Assembly (NCBI GenBank): GCA_022826705.1
Contig: JAJDUJ010000012.1
Coordinates: 31,933 to 95,932 of the forward strand
Origin: Acidimicrobiia bacterium
GTDB lineage: Bacteria; Actinomycetota; Acidimicrobiia; Acidimicrobiales; Bin134
Length of the DNA: 64,000 nucleotides
Direction of reading: 5' to 3'
The translations under genes and the position numbers were made by a program. Each line of letters begins with the position of its first letter. Position 1 is the first letter of the stretch. Below, one piece after another: positions 18,410-30,181 of the stretch. The notes under the pieces were generated by a model. The model was given only the letters and a program-made list of their open reading frames with translations. It made no database searches and had not been told where the DNA came from.

Positions 18410-19569
18410 TGGCAGTTATCTCCTTGGAGGAGCGCCGCCTGCGGGAACGGGAGCTGAACCCCCGCAGCCGTCCGTATGCACCGTGGATGCACATTGATGT
18501 GCTGCTGGTGCTGGCTGCGGCCGGCCTGGCCGCCATCGGGATCGCGGCCATCTACAGCACCACTCGGGGCCGCGACCCGGAGAACTTCGACTCCTTCTTC
18601 TTGGAGCGCCAGACGCTGTTCGCGGTGGCTGGCGCGTTGTTCATGGTGTTCGCGGCGTGGTTCCCGTATCAGGAGCTGTCCAAGTTCGCGATGGCCATCT
18701 ATGTGGCAGGGCTCTTGGCCCTGATCGTGGTGTTGAGCCCCCTGGGCGAGGAGGTCAACGGTGCTCGATCGTGGTACCGGTTCGGCGATTTCCAGCTACA
18801 GCCCTCCGAGTTCCAGAAGCTCGCCGTGATCGTGGCGGTGGCGGCCTTCTTGTCCCGATATGAGGACCACATGACCGTGCCTCGGGTGTTCTTTGCCGTG
18901 GGCATTGTGGCGTGGCCCGGACTCTTGGTTCTGCTCCAGCCCGATGTGGGCACCGCACTCATCTACGTGTTCATCGGGTTCGTGTTGCTACTCATCGGCG
19001 GCATCCGCTTTCGCCAGGTGCTCGGCATTGCGCTGATCGCTGTCACGGTGGTGACCCTGATGGTGAACTCCAACATGTTGGAGGAGTATCAGACCAACCG
19101 GCTCCGAACCTTCGTGGATCCCACCACCGGCATCACCGAGGCCGGCTTCCAGCAGCGCCAGGCCCAGATCGCCATCGGCAACGGCGGGGTGAGCGGCAAG
19201 GGCTACGGCGAGGGCTCCCAGACGCTCAGCGGATTGGTGCCCCAGCAGCACACCGACTTCATATTCACCGTGATCGGCGAAGAGTTCGGCTTCGTCGGCT
19301 CGGCCACCACCTTGGGGCTATATGCCATCTTGCTGCTGCGGATACTCCAGGCCGCCCGGCTGGCCAAAGACCGGTTCGGCGCGCTCATCTGCTCGGGGAT
19401 CTTCGCCATGATCCTGTTTCAGATGTTCGAGGCGGTGGGCATGACGCTGGGCATCACCCCCATCACCGGAATTCCACTGCCTTTGGTATCTTACGGGGGT
19501 TCTTCGGCCATTGCCACCCTGATTGGCCTCGGCTTGGTGCTCAACGTCCGCATGCGGCGGTTTACCTAA
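18409..19569 (+). CDS. rodA: RodA, SEDS-family peptidoglycan glycosyltransferase
   Basis: A 386-residue polytopic protein. SEDS motifs: INGARSWYRFG-type loop (here VNGARSWYRFGDFQLQPSEF), LLQPDVGTALIYVFIG, GQTLSGLVPQQHTDFIFTVI-type motif and the C-terminal ITGIPLPLVSYGGSS. It polymerises lipid II in complex with PBP2. The start ATG overlaps the mrdA stop (TGATG). An N-terminal cytoplasmic tail of about 25 residues precedes the first helix. The last coding bases are tandemly duplicated downstream. Confidence 0.95.
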   Translation: MAVISLEERRLRERELNPRSRPYAPWMHIDVLLVLAAAGLAAIGIAAIYSTTRGRDPENFDSFFLERQTLFAVAGALFMVFAAWFPYQELSKFAMAIYVAGLLALIVVLSPLGEEVNGARSWYRFGDFQLQPSEFQKLAVIVAVAAFLSRYEDHMTVPRVFFAVGIVAWPGLLVLLQPDVGTALIYVFIGFVLLLIGGIRFRQVLGIALIAVTVVTLMVNSNMLEEYQTNRLRTFVDPTTGITEAGFQQRQAQIAIGNGGVSGKGYGEGSQTLSGLVPQQHTDFIFTVIGEEFGFVGSATTLGLYAILLLRILQAARLAKDRFGALICSGIFAMILFQMFEAVGMTLGITPITGIPLPLVSYGGSSAIATLIGLGLVLNVRMRRFT

Positions 19570-19664
19570 GGTGATCTGGTCTGGTGGCCATGCGGCGGTT
19601 TACCTGAGGTGGTCTGGCCTGGTGGCTATCCGGCGATTCGTCTGAACTGGTTCTGGTAGGCAGG
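19551..19664 (+). repeat. Three 38-nt tandem units spanning the rodA stop codon
   Basis: Units begin at 19551, 19589 and 19627. Units 1 and 2 differ at only 3 of 38 positions (each begins CATGCGGCGGTTTACCT). Unit 3 is clearly diverged. Unit 1 holds the last codons and the TAA of rodA, so the 3' end of the gene has been copied into the spacer before the radical SAM gene. Confidence 0.8.
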
Positions 19665-19674
19665 GGGCCGGCGG

Positions 19675-19680
19675 TAGATT
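19675..19680 (+). promoter_or_regulatory. -10 box for the radical SAM gene
   Basis: TAGATT, 7 nt before ATG 19688. It supports that start over the TTG at 19679, which lies inside the box. Confidence 0.45.
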
Positions 19681-19687
19681 GGTACTG

Positions 19688-21637
19688 ATGTCCCTTTGGC
19701 CTGAATTGGAGCTAGTGCTGCCCGAAGTGTCGAAGCCGGCGCGCTACATCGGCGGCGAAGGCGGCATGGTGGAACCGGAGCACCATCCGTCCAGGGTGGC
19801 CTGGCTTCTGGCCTATCCCGACACCTATGAGATAGGACTGCCCAATCAGGGCCTCCAGATTCTCTACGAGATCCTCAACGAACGGGACGACGCGGTGGCT
19901 GAGCGGGCCTACGCCCCCTGGGTGGACATGGAGGCCGAGATGCGGGCGGCGGGCCTGCCGCTGTTCTCGGTGGACACCCATCGCCGGGCCGGGGAATTCG
20001 ACGTGCTGGCGTTCAACCTGTCGGCTGAGTTGGTGTACACCAACCTGCTCAACTGCATCGACCTGGCGGGGGCCCCGGTGCGGGCCGATCAGCGGGCCGA
20101 CGACGACCTACTGATTGGCGCGGGCGGGCATTGCACCTACAACCCCGAGCCGCTGGCCGATTTCGTCGACTTCTTCGTGCTGGGCGATGGCGAGGAGGTG
20201 GTCTCCGAGATCAACGCCGCGGTCAGCGACTGGAAGCGGGCGGGCAAGAGGTCTCGCCAGTCGGTGCTGCGGGCTTTGGCCGCGGTGGAGGGCGTATACG
20301 TGCCTTCGCTCTACGACGTGGTCTACGACGGCCCCGCACTGGTATCGATCACCCCTCGGTTCGCCGATGTGCCCGCGGTGGTGGAGAAGCGCACCGTGGC
20401 CGATCTGGCCGCCTGGCCCTACCCCAAGCGGCAACTGGTGCCGCTTACCGAGGTGGTTCACGATCGGCTCAACGTGGAGGTGTTCCGAGGCTGCACCCGG
20501 GGATGCCGGTTCTGCCAGGCAGGGATGATCACCCGTCCGGTGCGGGAGCGGCCCGCCGAGCAGGTCCGCACCATGGTGGCCGACGGACTGGCCCGATCCG
20601 GCTATGACGAGGTGGCGCTCACCTCGCTGTCCACCGCCGATTTCAGCGGGATCACCGAGGTGGTGTCCGCCACCATGGACTGCGGTGCCGGTGAGGTGTC
20701 GGTGTCGCTGCCCAGTCTGCGGGTGGACGCCTTCACCGTGGGGCTGGCTGCTCAGATCCAGCGGGCCCGGCGCACTGGCTTGACCTTCGCTCCCGAGGCC
20801 GGGTCGTGGCGGATGCGCCAGGTGATCAACAAGCTCATCGACGAGCGTGACCTCTACGGTGCGGTGGAGTCGGCCTTCTCCCAGGGGTGGCGGCGCATGA
20901 AGCTCTACTTCCTCACCGGGCTTCCCACCGAGACCGACGTGGACACTCTGGCCATCGGAGAGCTGGCCCGCAACTGCGTTGAGTTGGGCCGGGCCCACAC
21001 CAAGAACCCCTCGGTGACGGTGTCGCTGGGCGGGTTCGTGCCCAAGCCGTTCACCCCCTTCCAGTGGTTCGGCCAGAACACGGTGGCCGAGCTGCAACGC
21101 AAGATCTTCTTGCTGCGCGACGACATCAAGCGGAACCGGGGTGTGCAGATGAAGTGGCACGACCCCAAGGCCAGCCTGGTGGAGGGCATCGCCAGCCGCG
21201 GCGACCGCCGCATCGGGCGGGTCATCGAGGAGGTGTGGCGAAAGGGGGGCACGTTCCAGGAGTGGTCCGAGCACTTCGACTACGACCGCTGGACGCAGGC
21301 CATGGACCGACACGGCCTGTCGGTGGACTGGTATGTGCATCGACACCGCACCGAGGACGAGGTTCTGCCCTGGGATCAACTGTCGGCGGGATTGCACAAA
21401 GACTTCTTGTGGCAGGACTGGCGGGATGCCCTCAACGAGGTGGGCTTGGAGGACTGCCGGTGGACCCCGTGCTACGACTGCGGGGCCTGCACCGGCTACA
21501 GCATCGAGCACATTGTGGCCTCTGCGGTGCCCCCGGCCGGGGGCAGCCAGGGGACCGGTCAAGTTCCCACTGGCTACCAGCCCCCCCGGGCGGTGGAGGT
21601 GCATCTTTCTGGCGTTGGGGAGAGGGCCTCATCGTGA
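19688..21637 (+). CDS. Radical SAM protein (TIGR03960 type, split B12-binding/radical SAM)
   Basis: A protein of about 649 residues. The N-terminal half (Y..PDTYEIGLPNQGLQILYEILN, VFVLGDGEE-type segments) resembles the B12-binding-like region of this subfamily. The radical SAM cluster motif CTRGCRFC is at about 268-275, followed by RPVRER and the S-adenosylmethionine barrel. A C-terminal CYDCGACTGY motif could hold a further metal site. Members are nearly always paired with a DUF2344 protein, and here that gene overlaps the stop by four bases (GTGA). The pair sits just upstream of rne-rplU, as in many bacteria. The substrate is not known. Confidence 0.88.
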   Translation: MSLWPELELVLPEVSKPARYIGGEGGMVEPEHHPSRVAWLLAYPDTYEIGLPNQGLQILYEILNERDDAVAERAYAPWVDMEAEMRAAGLPLFSVDTHRRAGEFDVLAFNLSAELVYTNLLNCIDLAGAPVRADQRADDDLLIGAGGHCTYNPEPLADFVDFFVLGDGEEVVSEINAAVSDWKRAGKRSRQSVLRALAAVEGVYVPSLYDVVYDGPALVSITPRFADVPAVVEKRTVADLAAWPYPKRQLVPLTEVVHDRLNVEVFRGCTRGCRFCQAGMITRPVRERPAEQVRTMVADGLARSGYDEVALTSLSTADFSGITEVVSATMDCGAGEVSVSLPSLRVDAFTVGLAAQIQRARRTGLTFAPEAGSWRMRQVINKLIDERDLYGAVESAFSQGWRRMKLYFLTGLPTETDVDTLAIGELARNCVELGRAHTKNPSVTVSLGGFVPKPFTPFQWFGQNTVAELQRKIFLLRDDIKRNRGVQMKWHDPKASLVEGIASRGDRRIGRVIEEVWRKGGTFQEWSEHFDYDRWTQAMDRHGLSVDWYVHRHRTEDEVLPWDQLSAGLHKDFLWQDWRDALNEVGLEDCRWTPCYDCGACTGYSIEHIVASAVPPAGGSQGTGQVPTGYQPPRAVEVHLSGVGERASS

Positions 21638-22365
21638 ACCCGAATCAAGCACCTCGCACTCGGATTCGGCTGCGTTACAGCAAAGCCGGGCGTATCCGGT
21701 TCACCAGCCATCGGGATGTGGCCAGGATCTGGGAGCGCTCACTGCGGCGAACTGGGCTGCCGGTGGCTCAGACCGAGGGGTTCTCGCCCCGGGCCAAGCT
21801 GCATTTCGGACTGGCGTTGGCCACCGGCTATGAGTCCGAGGCCGAGTATCTGGACGTCGACTTCAAGTGTGCCGATGTCGCGGCGCCAGACGTGCTGGAT
21901 GCCCTGGTCAGCGTGTTGCCCGACGGGATCGCCGCCACCGGGGGATCGGTGCTATTGCCCGGCGCGATGTCGTTGCAGCAGGCGGTGACCAGCTGCGACT
22001 GGGACATCGAGCTGATCGACGTGACCGCCGACGATCTTGCCGAATGGGTAGATCGGGTGCGCGGTGCGGCTACGATAGTGATTACGCGAGAACGCAAGGG
22101 ACAGCAGATCACCGACGACCTCGCCCCTCAGATACGGGCATTGGAGGTCGGTGAATCGACGAGTCGGGGGGTTCGCCTTTTGGCCACTCTGGGCACCCAG
22201 CCGCGGGCAGCTCGACCGTCGGAGCTCTTGACTGTTTTTGAACCGCAGTACCGCCCGGTGCTGATTCAGCGCACTCGTCAATGGATTGAGCAGGATGGCG
22301 CCCGCCTAGAGCCGCTAATGGTCGGCGCAGCCCCTGCTCAGCACACCCCGGTTGGTGTGCAATGA
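21634..22365 (+). CDS. DUF2344/TIGR03936 partner of the radical SAM protein
   Basis: A 243-residue protein starting at GTG 21634, which overlaps the radical SAM stop. The signature RLRYSKAGRIRFTSHRDVAR, FSPRAKLHFGLALATGYESEAEY and LP.G (PGAMSLQQAV) identify DUF2344. In other genomes this domain is sometimes fused to the radical SAM protein, so a joint function is likely, probably modification of tRNA or another RNA (inference). The reading frame extends far upstream inside the neighbour; that extension is a shadow. Confidence 0.88.
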   Translation: MNPNQAPRTRIRLRYSKAGRIRFTSHRDVARIWERSLRRTGLPVAQTEGFSPRAKLHFGLALATGYESEAEYLDVDFKCADVAAPDVLDALVSVLPDGIAATGGSVLLPGAMSLQQAVTSCDWDIELIDVTADDLAEWVDRVRGAATIVITRERKGQQITDDLAPQIRALEVGESTSRGVRLLATLGTQPRAARPSELLTVFEPQYRPVLIQRTRQWIEQDGARLEPLMVGAAPAQHTPVGVQ

Positions 22366-22380
22366 GAAAGGACTACAGAG

Positions 22381-24012
22381 ATGACCGAAAGTCGCCCAAA
22401 GATCGGCGATACTCGCCCCGCGCCTGCTTCTTCTGGCGGTAAGCCAAAGATCGGCGATACTCGCCCCGCTCCACCGCCTTCTGACAGCCGTCCCAAGATT
22501 GGCGATTCCCGACCCGCGCCGAGCGGGAATGGATCGGGTTCAGACGGGGGCTCGGGCGGAGGCGGTTCCGGATCGGGTCGCAAGCGCCGTCGCCGTCGAG
22601 GCGGGCGGGGCCGCGGAGGAGGCAGCCGTCCGGTGCAGCCGGTGGAGCACCGAGTGTCGGACGGTCCGGTAGAGCTGGACGAGAAGACTCTGGAGCGCCG
22701 TCGGGGCCGCCGTCGCAAGGGCCGGCCGGTGGGCCGCTACATGATGCTGGTCCAGGTCCGCCCGGAAGTCACCCAGATCGCGGTGTTGGAGGGCCGGGCG
22801 CTGATCGAGCACTACGTGTCCCGTCCGGCCGACGACGTCGGGGAGATCCACGGCAACATCTATCTGGGTCGGGTCCAAAACGTGCTGCCCGGCATGGAGG
22901 CCGCCTTCGTGGACATCGGCACTCCCAAGAATGCGGTGTTGTACCGGGGCGATGTGGTGTTCGACCCCGACGATGTGGAGACCTCGAACGGTTCGCCCCG
23001 AATCGAGAACCTCTTGGAGGCCCGCCAGACCATCATGTGCCAGGTCACCAAGAATCCCATCGCCCACAAGGGGGCCCGGCTGACCCAGGAGGTGTCGCTG
23101 CCCGGCCGGTTCGTGGTGCTGGTGCCCAACTCCAAGACCTACGGCATCTCCAAGCGGCTTCCCGACAAGGAGCGCAAGCGGCTGCGGAAGGTGCTCGACC
23201 GGTGCAAGCCGGAAGAGCACGGGATCATCGTGCGCACCGCAGCCGAGAAGATCACCGCTGAGGAACTGGAGCGCGACGTGAAGCGGCTGGTATCGCAATG
23301 GGAGGAGATCGAGGCCCTGACCAAGAAGGCGAAGGTGCCCGGGCTGCTCTACCGGGAGCCCGAGATGGCGGTTCGGGTCATCCGGGAGGAGTTCAATCAG
23401 GACTTCCGTTCGGTCCACATCGATGATCGCCGCCTGTTCGACGAGGTACACGACTACGTGTCCAGCGTGGCCCCCGAACTGGTGGAGCGGCTCGAGTATT
23501 ACGACGCCGAGAGCGAGCATCTCAGCTTGTTGGAGCGCCATCACGTACACGAGCAGTTCGTCAAGGCTCTGGACAAGAAGGTGTGGCTCCCGGGTGGCGG
23601 ATCGCTGATCATCGAGAGCACTGAAGCGCTCACCGTCATCGACGTGAACACCGGCAAGAACGTCGGCGACTCCAACCTGGAGGAGACCGTGTTCCGCAAC
23701 AACCTGGAGGCGGCTCAGGAGATTCCCCGGCAGCTTCGGTTGCGCGACATCGGTGGGATCATCGTGATCGACTTCGTGGACATGGAGAAGCGGGGCAACC
23801 GCGAAGAGCTCATGAAGGTATTCCGGGAGTCCCTGGCTTGGGACAAGACCCGCACACAGGTGCTGGACATCTCCGAATTGGGCTTGGTGGAGATGACCCG
23901 AAAGCGCATTGGCGAGGGCCTGCTGGAGTCGTGCTCTTCGGTCTGCCCCACCTGCGAGGGGCGGGGCCTGGAGCTCGACCGACAGCTAGTAAGAACCCGT
24001 CGAGACAGGTAG
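22381..24012 (+). CDS. rne: Ribonuclease E/G family endoribonuclease
   Basis: A 543-residue RNA-processing enzyme. Residues 1-50 hold three near-identical units PKIGD(T/S)RPAP, then a Gly/Ser stretch and a very basic block (GRKRRRRRGGRGRGGG) likely to bind RNA. The S1-like domain follows (NIYLGRVQNVLPGMEAAFVDIG), then the catalytic DNase I-like region with LTVIDVNTGKNVG and IVIDFVDM (Mg-binding Asp residues). A zinc-link-like CPTCEGRG lies at the end. GAAAGGA precedes ATG 22381. It acts in mRNA turnover and rRNA maturation. The protein ends soon after the zinc link, so it lacks a long C-terminal scaffold. Confidence 0.92.
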   Translation: MTESRPKIGDTRPAPASSGGKPKIGDTRPAPPPSDSRPKIGDSRPAPSGNGSGSDGGSGGGGSGSGRKRRRRRGGRGRGGGSRPVQPVEHRVSDGPVELDEKTLERRRGRRRKGRPVGRYMMLVQVRPEVTQIAVLEGRALIEHYVSRPADDVGEIHGNIYLGRVQNVLPGMEAAFVDIGTPKNAVLYRGDVVFDPDDVETSNGSPRIENLLEARQTIMCQVTKNPIAHKGARLTQEVSLPGRFVVLVPNSKTYGISKRLPDKERKRLRKVLDRCKPEEHGIIVRTAAEKITAEELERDVKRLVSQWEEIEALTKKAKVPGLLYREPEMAVRVIREEFNQDFRSVHIDDRRLFDEVHDYVSSVAPELVERLEYYDAESEHLSLLERHHVHEQFVKALDKKVWLPGGGSLIIESTEALTVIDVNTGKNVGDSNLEETVFRNNLEAAQEIPRQLRLRDIGGIIVIDFVDMEKRGNREELMKVFRESLAWDKTRTQVLDISELGLVEMTRKRIGEGLLESCSSVCPTCEGRGLELDRQLVRTRRDR

Positions 24013-24015
24013 CCT
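24010..24015 (+). promoter_or_regulatory. -10 box for rplU-rpmA
   Basis: TAGCCT, 7 nt before GTG 24023. It starts inside the end of rne. Confidence 0.45.
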
Positions 24016-24022
24016 TGGACAG

Positions 24023-24328
24023 GTGTATGCCGTTATCCGCACCGGCGGAAAGCAGTACAAGGTTGAAGAGGGCCAGATCCTCGATGTGGAGCTGCTGGGC
24101 GAACCCGGGGCTGAGGTCGAGCTGATCCCGCTGTTGTTGGTGGACGGCGACTCGGTGACCGCCGCCCCCGATCAGCTCGGCAAGGCCAAGGTCACCGCCA
24201 CAGTGGTGGACTTGGTCAAAGACCGCAAGATCAACGGTTTCACTTACAAGAACAAGAGCAACCAGCGTCGGCGGTGGGGCCATCGCCAGCGCAAGTCCCG
24301 CATTCAGATCACGGCGATCAAGGCGTAG
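24023..24328 (+). CDS. rplU: 50S ribosomal protein L21
   Basis: 101 residues, normal length. The N terminus [13 protein letters not shown] and the C-terminal KRR-rich signature ([15 protein letters not shown]) are diagnostic. It lies 10 nt after rne and 11 nt before rpmA, the classical L21-L27-Obg order. GTG start. Confidence 0.97.
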   Translation: MYAVIRTGGKQYKVEEGQILDVELLGEPGAEVELIPLLLVDGDSVTAAPDQLGKAKVTATVVDLVKDRKINGFTYKNKSNQRRRWGHRQRKSRIQITAIKA

Positions 24329-24339
24329 AGGAGCGAACG

Positions 24340-27040
<2,701 letters not shown>

Positions 27041-27050
27041 TCGGCCCTAG

Positions 27051-28745
27051 TTACCGCCTGACAAATGTAGCCCTGATCCGGGCCATGGCCTGTTCCATCA
27101 GGGTGGCGGCTTCCTCAGCCGCGGCCACTCCGGAGCCCCGCCCGAGGATCACATACACCCCTCCGGTTACCAGCAAAGCCACCGGCGCGGCCACCAACAG
27201 CGGCAGGGGCTCAAAGCCCCAGGCCAGCACTCCGCCCAGCACCGCGGCCGACAGAGCGGCAACCGCCAGGCGTCTCATCGGACCCCGCACCGGCTGGCGG
27301 CGGCGCAGCAGATAGCGGATCCGATGGCGCAGGATGCCGTACTCCACCCAGGCTGCCACCGTGCTGCCCAGGGCCAGGCCCACCGCTCCCAGCCGCACGG
27401 CGCCCTCGGCCCGCTCGGCGTCCGACAGCGGTGACAGCACCTGGAAGTCGCCCAGCCGCTCCACGCTGCCGTTGACCACCCCATAGGAGTCGAAGCTGAA
27501 CATGAGCAGAATCCCGACCCCGGCGGCCAGCACCACTCGCACCACCGCCACCCGGGCCGGGCCTTTGGCATCGCCTGCCGCGAAGCAGGCGTTCTGAAGC
27601 AGGCGAGACGACGCCGAGGCCACCAGCCCCAAGGAGTAAGCGGCCAGGATCCACCACACCTGCACGGTCTGGTCGCCGTTGAACTGCCCCCGCTCCAGCA
27701 GCGCTCCAACGATCAACCCGCCCAGGGTGATGAACGCCACCGCCGAGTACAGAACGTAGAACCCGATCCGGTCGAGGCCGGCTTGGAGCCTCCGCACCAG
27801 TGCTTCGGGATCGCCTTGCTCCCGGGCCATCTCCGGCAGGTCGCTGGCCGCCACGCTCATGGCGAACAGGCTGATGGGCAGGAAATAGATCACCTGGGCG
27901 AACCCCAACGCGGCGATGGCCCCGCCGGCGAGCAGCCCGGCCAGGATCAAGTCCACGTAGGCCGACACCTGAACCACCCCCCGGCCGATGAACGCCGGCC
28001 CGAACCGGTTGAGCACCGTGCGCACATCCGGGCGCCGCCAGTTCAGGCTGAGCCGAAGCGACGGGACGAGCCGCAGCACCAGCGGTACCTGCACCAAGAA
28101 TTGGAGGGCGCCGCCCACCACGACCCCCCAAGCCGCCATCTTGGCCACGTCGGAGGCCCGGGTGGAGGGGTCCACGTCGTGCCACACCAGCCAAGCCCCC
28201 ACCATGAACGCCACCTGGGCGGCGTTCCAGGTCACCGGGGCGGCAAAGGACAAGAAGAACCGGCGGTGGGCGCTCAGCACCCCCAGGGTCCACGCGGCCA
28301 GCACGATGAACCCGATCCCGGCGAACATCACTCGTACCAGTTCGACGGTTAGATCAGCGGTGTCGTCGGACAGCCGCCACAACAACAGCGACACCACCGG
28401 CTCGGCCAACATCCACCCGGCCAGCACCAATAGCCCGGTGACCACCGCCAACAGCCCGAACACTGCTCCGGCCAGACGCCCCGCGTCCTTGCGCCGCCCC
28501 TGCTCCACCAACTGCGTGTAGATGGGGATGAAGGAGGCCGACAGCACCCCTTCGCCCAGCAGGTTTTGCAGCAGGCGGGGAATGGTCAAAGCGGCCCGGT
28601 AGGCATCGCCGATGCGGCCCGCGCCGATAAACGCGGCCACCGCCACCTCCCGGCCGATACCCGAAACGCGGGACAGGAAAATCCCCGCACCCACCAGGGC
28701 TGCTCCCTTGCCGCTGGGGCGCTCGGAGGTCGGTGTGTCAGCCAT
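27051..28745 (-). CDS. murJ: MurJ/MviN-type lipid II flippase
   Basis: A 564-residue polytopic protein with the MATE/MOP-like pattern of about 14 helices. Signatures: GAGIFLSRVSGIGREVAVAA near the N terminus, GDAYRAALTIPRLLQNLLGEG, LSASFIPIYTQLV and RLLQNACFAAGDAKGPARV. It is inferred to move lipid II, the substrate of RodA/PBP2, across the membrane. ATG 28745 removes about 29 non-family residues encoded upstream. It is convergent with proB (10 nt apart) and divergent from proA, so it interrupts the usual proB-proA order. Confidence 0.88.
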   Translation of the reverse strand: MADTPTSERPSGKGAALVGAGIFLSRVSGIGREVAVAAFIGAGRIGDAYRAALTIPRLLQNLLGEGVLSASFIPIYTQLVEQGRRKDAGRLAGAVFGLLAVVTGLLVLAGWMLAEPVVSLLLWRLSDDTADLTVELVRVMFAGIGFIVLAAWTLGVLSAHRRFFLSFAAPVTWNAAQVAFMVGAWLVWHDVDPSTRASDVAKMAAWGVVVGGALQFLVQVPLVLRLVPSLRLSLNWRRPDVRTVLNRFGPAFIGRGVVQVSAYVDLILAGLLAGGAIAALGFAQVIYFLPISLFAMSVAASDLPEMAREQGDPEALVRRLQAGLDRIGFYVLYSAVAFITLGGLIVGALLERGQFNGDQTVQVWWILAAYSLGLVASASSRLLQNACFAAGDAKGPARVAVVRVVLAAGVGILLMFSFDSYGVVNGSVERLGDFQVLSPLSDAERAEGAVRLGAVGLALGSTVAAWVEYGILRHRIRYLLRRRQPVRGPMRRLAVAALSAAVLGGVLAWGFEPLPLLVAAPVALLVTGGVYVILGRGSGVAAAEEAATLMEQAMARIRATFVRR

Positions 28746-28864
28746 TGTCTTGCCTCTGGATCGCCCCTTTGCTGCCAGACCGCGGAGCGTTGTTCGGGCC
28801 GTTGAGTCGTTGTTCAACCGGTGGAATGCCAAAACACGCTACCGGAGCAGCGGGTGCAGTCGGG

Positions 28865-28870
28865 TACGCT
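28865..28870 (+). promoter_or_regulatory. -10 box for proA
   Basis: TACGCT, 6 nt before GTG 28877. Confidence 0.45.
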
Positions 28871-28876
28871 CGCGCC

Positions 28877-30133
28877 GTGAGCGCCGATATACCCATGGCC
28901 GAGTTGGCCGACCGGGCCAAGGCCGCAGCCCGGGTCTTGGCCACTGCCGATACCGAGACCAAAAACCACGCCCTGCTATTGGCCGCCGACCAACTGGAGC
29001 AGGCCCGAGACGATCTGTTGGAGGCCAACCAGGCCGACGTGGAGGCGGCCACCGCGTCGGGGATGAGCGCCACGCTGGTGGACCGGCTTCGGCTGACAGA
29101 CTCCCGGTTGGAGGGAATGGCCGGCGGTTTGCGTAAGGTCGCCGGCCTCGCCGACCCGGTGGGGGAGATCGTGGGCGGCTGGGTGGTGCCCTCCGGCCTG
29201 CGAATCAGCCAGGTGCGAGTGCCGCTGGGCGTGGTGGCCATCGTGTATGAGAGCCGCCCCAACGTGACCAGCGATGCCGCTGGCCTGTGCCTCAAGTCGG
29301 GCAATGCCGCCTTCTTGCGGGGATCGTCCAGCGCGCTGGGCTCCAACCTGGCCATCGCCGGGGTGATGCGGGACGCGTACGAGAAGGCCGGGTTGCCCAG
29401 CGATGCCCTGGTACTGGTGAGCGATACCAGCCATTCCGCGGCGGCCGAGTTCATGCAGCTGCGGGACAGCATCGACTGCCTCATCCCCCGAGGCGGTCCC
29501 GGACTGATCGCCTCCATTCTGGAAAACGCCACCGTGCCCTATGTGATCGACGGCGACGGCAACTGCCACGTGTACGTGGACGCCTCGGCCGACTTGGACA
29601 TGGCTCGTCGCATCGTGGTCAACGCCAAGACCCAGCGCCCCTCGGTGTGCAACGCGGCCGAGTCCCTGGTGGTACACCAGTCGGTGGCCGACGAGCTGCT
29701 GCCCCCGCTGGCCGACGACCTGGCCGGTGTCGAGCTGGTAGGCGACGAGGCCGCCCGGGCCATCTTGGGGCCGGATCGCATCGGCGAGGCCACCGAGGCC
29801 GATTACTTCACCGAGTTCTTGGACCTGAAGCTGTCGGTGAAGGTGGTGGACAGCCTGGATGAGGCCATCGCCCACGTGAACGACACCGGCAGCGGTCACA
29901 GCGAGGCCATCATCACCGCCGATCTCGACGCTGCCGACCTGTTCTGCACCGAGGTGGACGCCGCCGCGGTGCTGGTCAACGCCTCCACCCGGTTTGTGGA
30001 CGGCGAAGAGTTCGGCTTCGGCGCGGAGATCGGCATCAGCACCCAGAAGCTGCATGCTCGGGGCCCGATGGGGCTGCGCCAGCTCACCACCACCAAGTAT
30101 GTGGTCCGGGGCGAGGGCCAAATTCGGGGCTAG
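28877..30133 (+). CDS. proA: Glutamate-5-semialdehyde dehydrogenase (gamma-glutamyl phosphate reductase)
   Basis: A 418-residue NADPH-dependent enzyme, the second step of proline synthesis. Motifs: PLGVVAIVYESRPNVT, CLKSGNAAFLRGSS, PRGGPGLI, catalytic Cys in QRPSVCNAAE (about 258) and the C-terminal GFGAEIGISTQKLHARGPMG. GTG 28877 is chosen because a -10-like box lies 6 nt upstream; ATG 28895 is possible. The frame is open back into the murJ start region but without family similarity. Confidence 0.95.
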   Translation: MSADIPMAELADRAKAAARVLATADTETKNHALLLAADQLEQARDDLLEANQADVEAATASGMSATLVDRLRLTDSRLEGMAGGLRKVAGLADPVGEIVGGWVVPSGLRISQVRVPLGVVAIVYESRPNVTSDAAGLCLKSGNAAFLRGSSSALGSNLAIAGVMRDAYEKAGLPSDALVLVSDTSHSAAAEFMQLRDSIDCLIPRGGPGLIASILENATVPYVIDGDGNCHVYVDASADLDMARRIVVNAKTQRPSVCNAAESLVVHQSVADELLPPLADDLAGVELVGDEAARAILGPDRIGEATEADYFTEFLDLKLSVKVVDSLDEAIAHVNDTGSGHSEAIITADLDAADLFCTEVDAAAVLVNASTRFVDGEEFGFGAEIGISTQKLHARGPMGLRQLTTTKYVVRGEGQIRG

Positions 30134-30156
30134 GCCCTTACTGATTTCGGGGCTAG
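30123..30156 (+). repeat. Duplicated proA stop region
   Basis: TTCGGGGCTAG, which ends with the proA stop codon, occurs at 30123-30133 and again at 30146-30156 (period 23 nt), in the spacer before the MoxR gene. Confidence 0.6.
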
Positions 30157-30169
30157 ATCGAGCGAGACG

Positions 30170-30175
30170 TAGCCT
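30170..30175 (+). promoter_or_regulatory. -10 box for the MoxR gene
   Basis: TAGCCT, 6 nt before ATG 30182. Confidence 0.45.
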
Positions 30176-30181
30176 TCAGCC

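Noticed and set aside
20108..21604. 498-codon minus-strand ORF
   Set aside because: Antisense of the radical SAM gene; the sense frame has intact cluster motifs.
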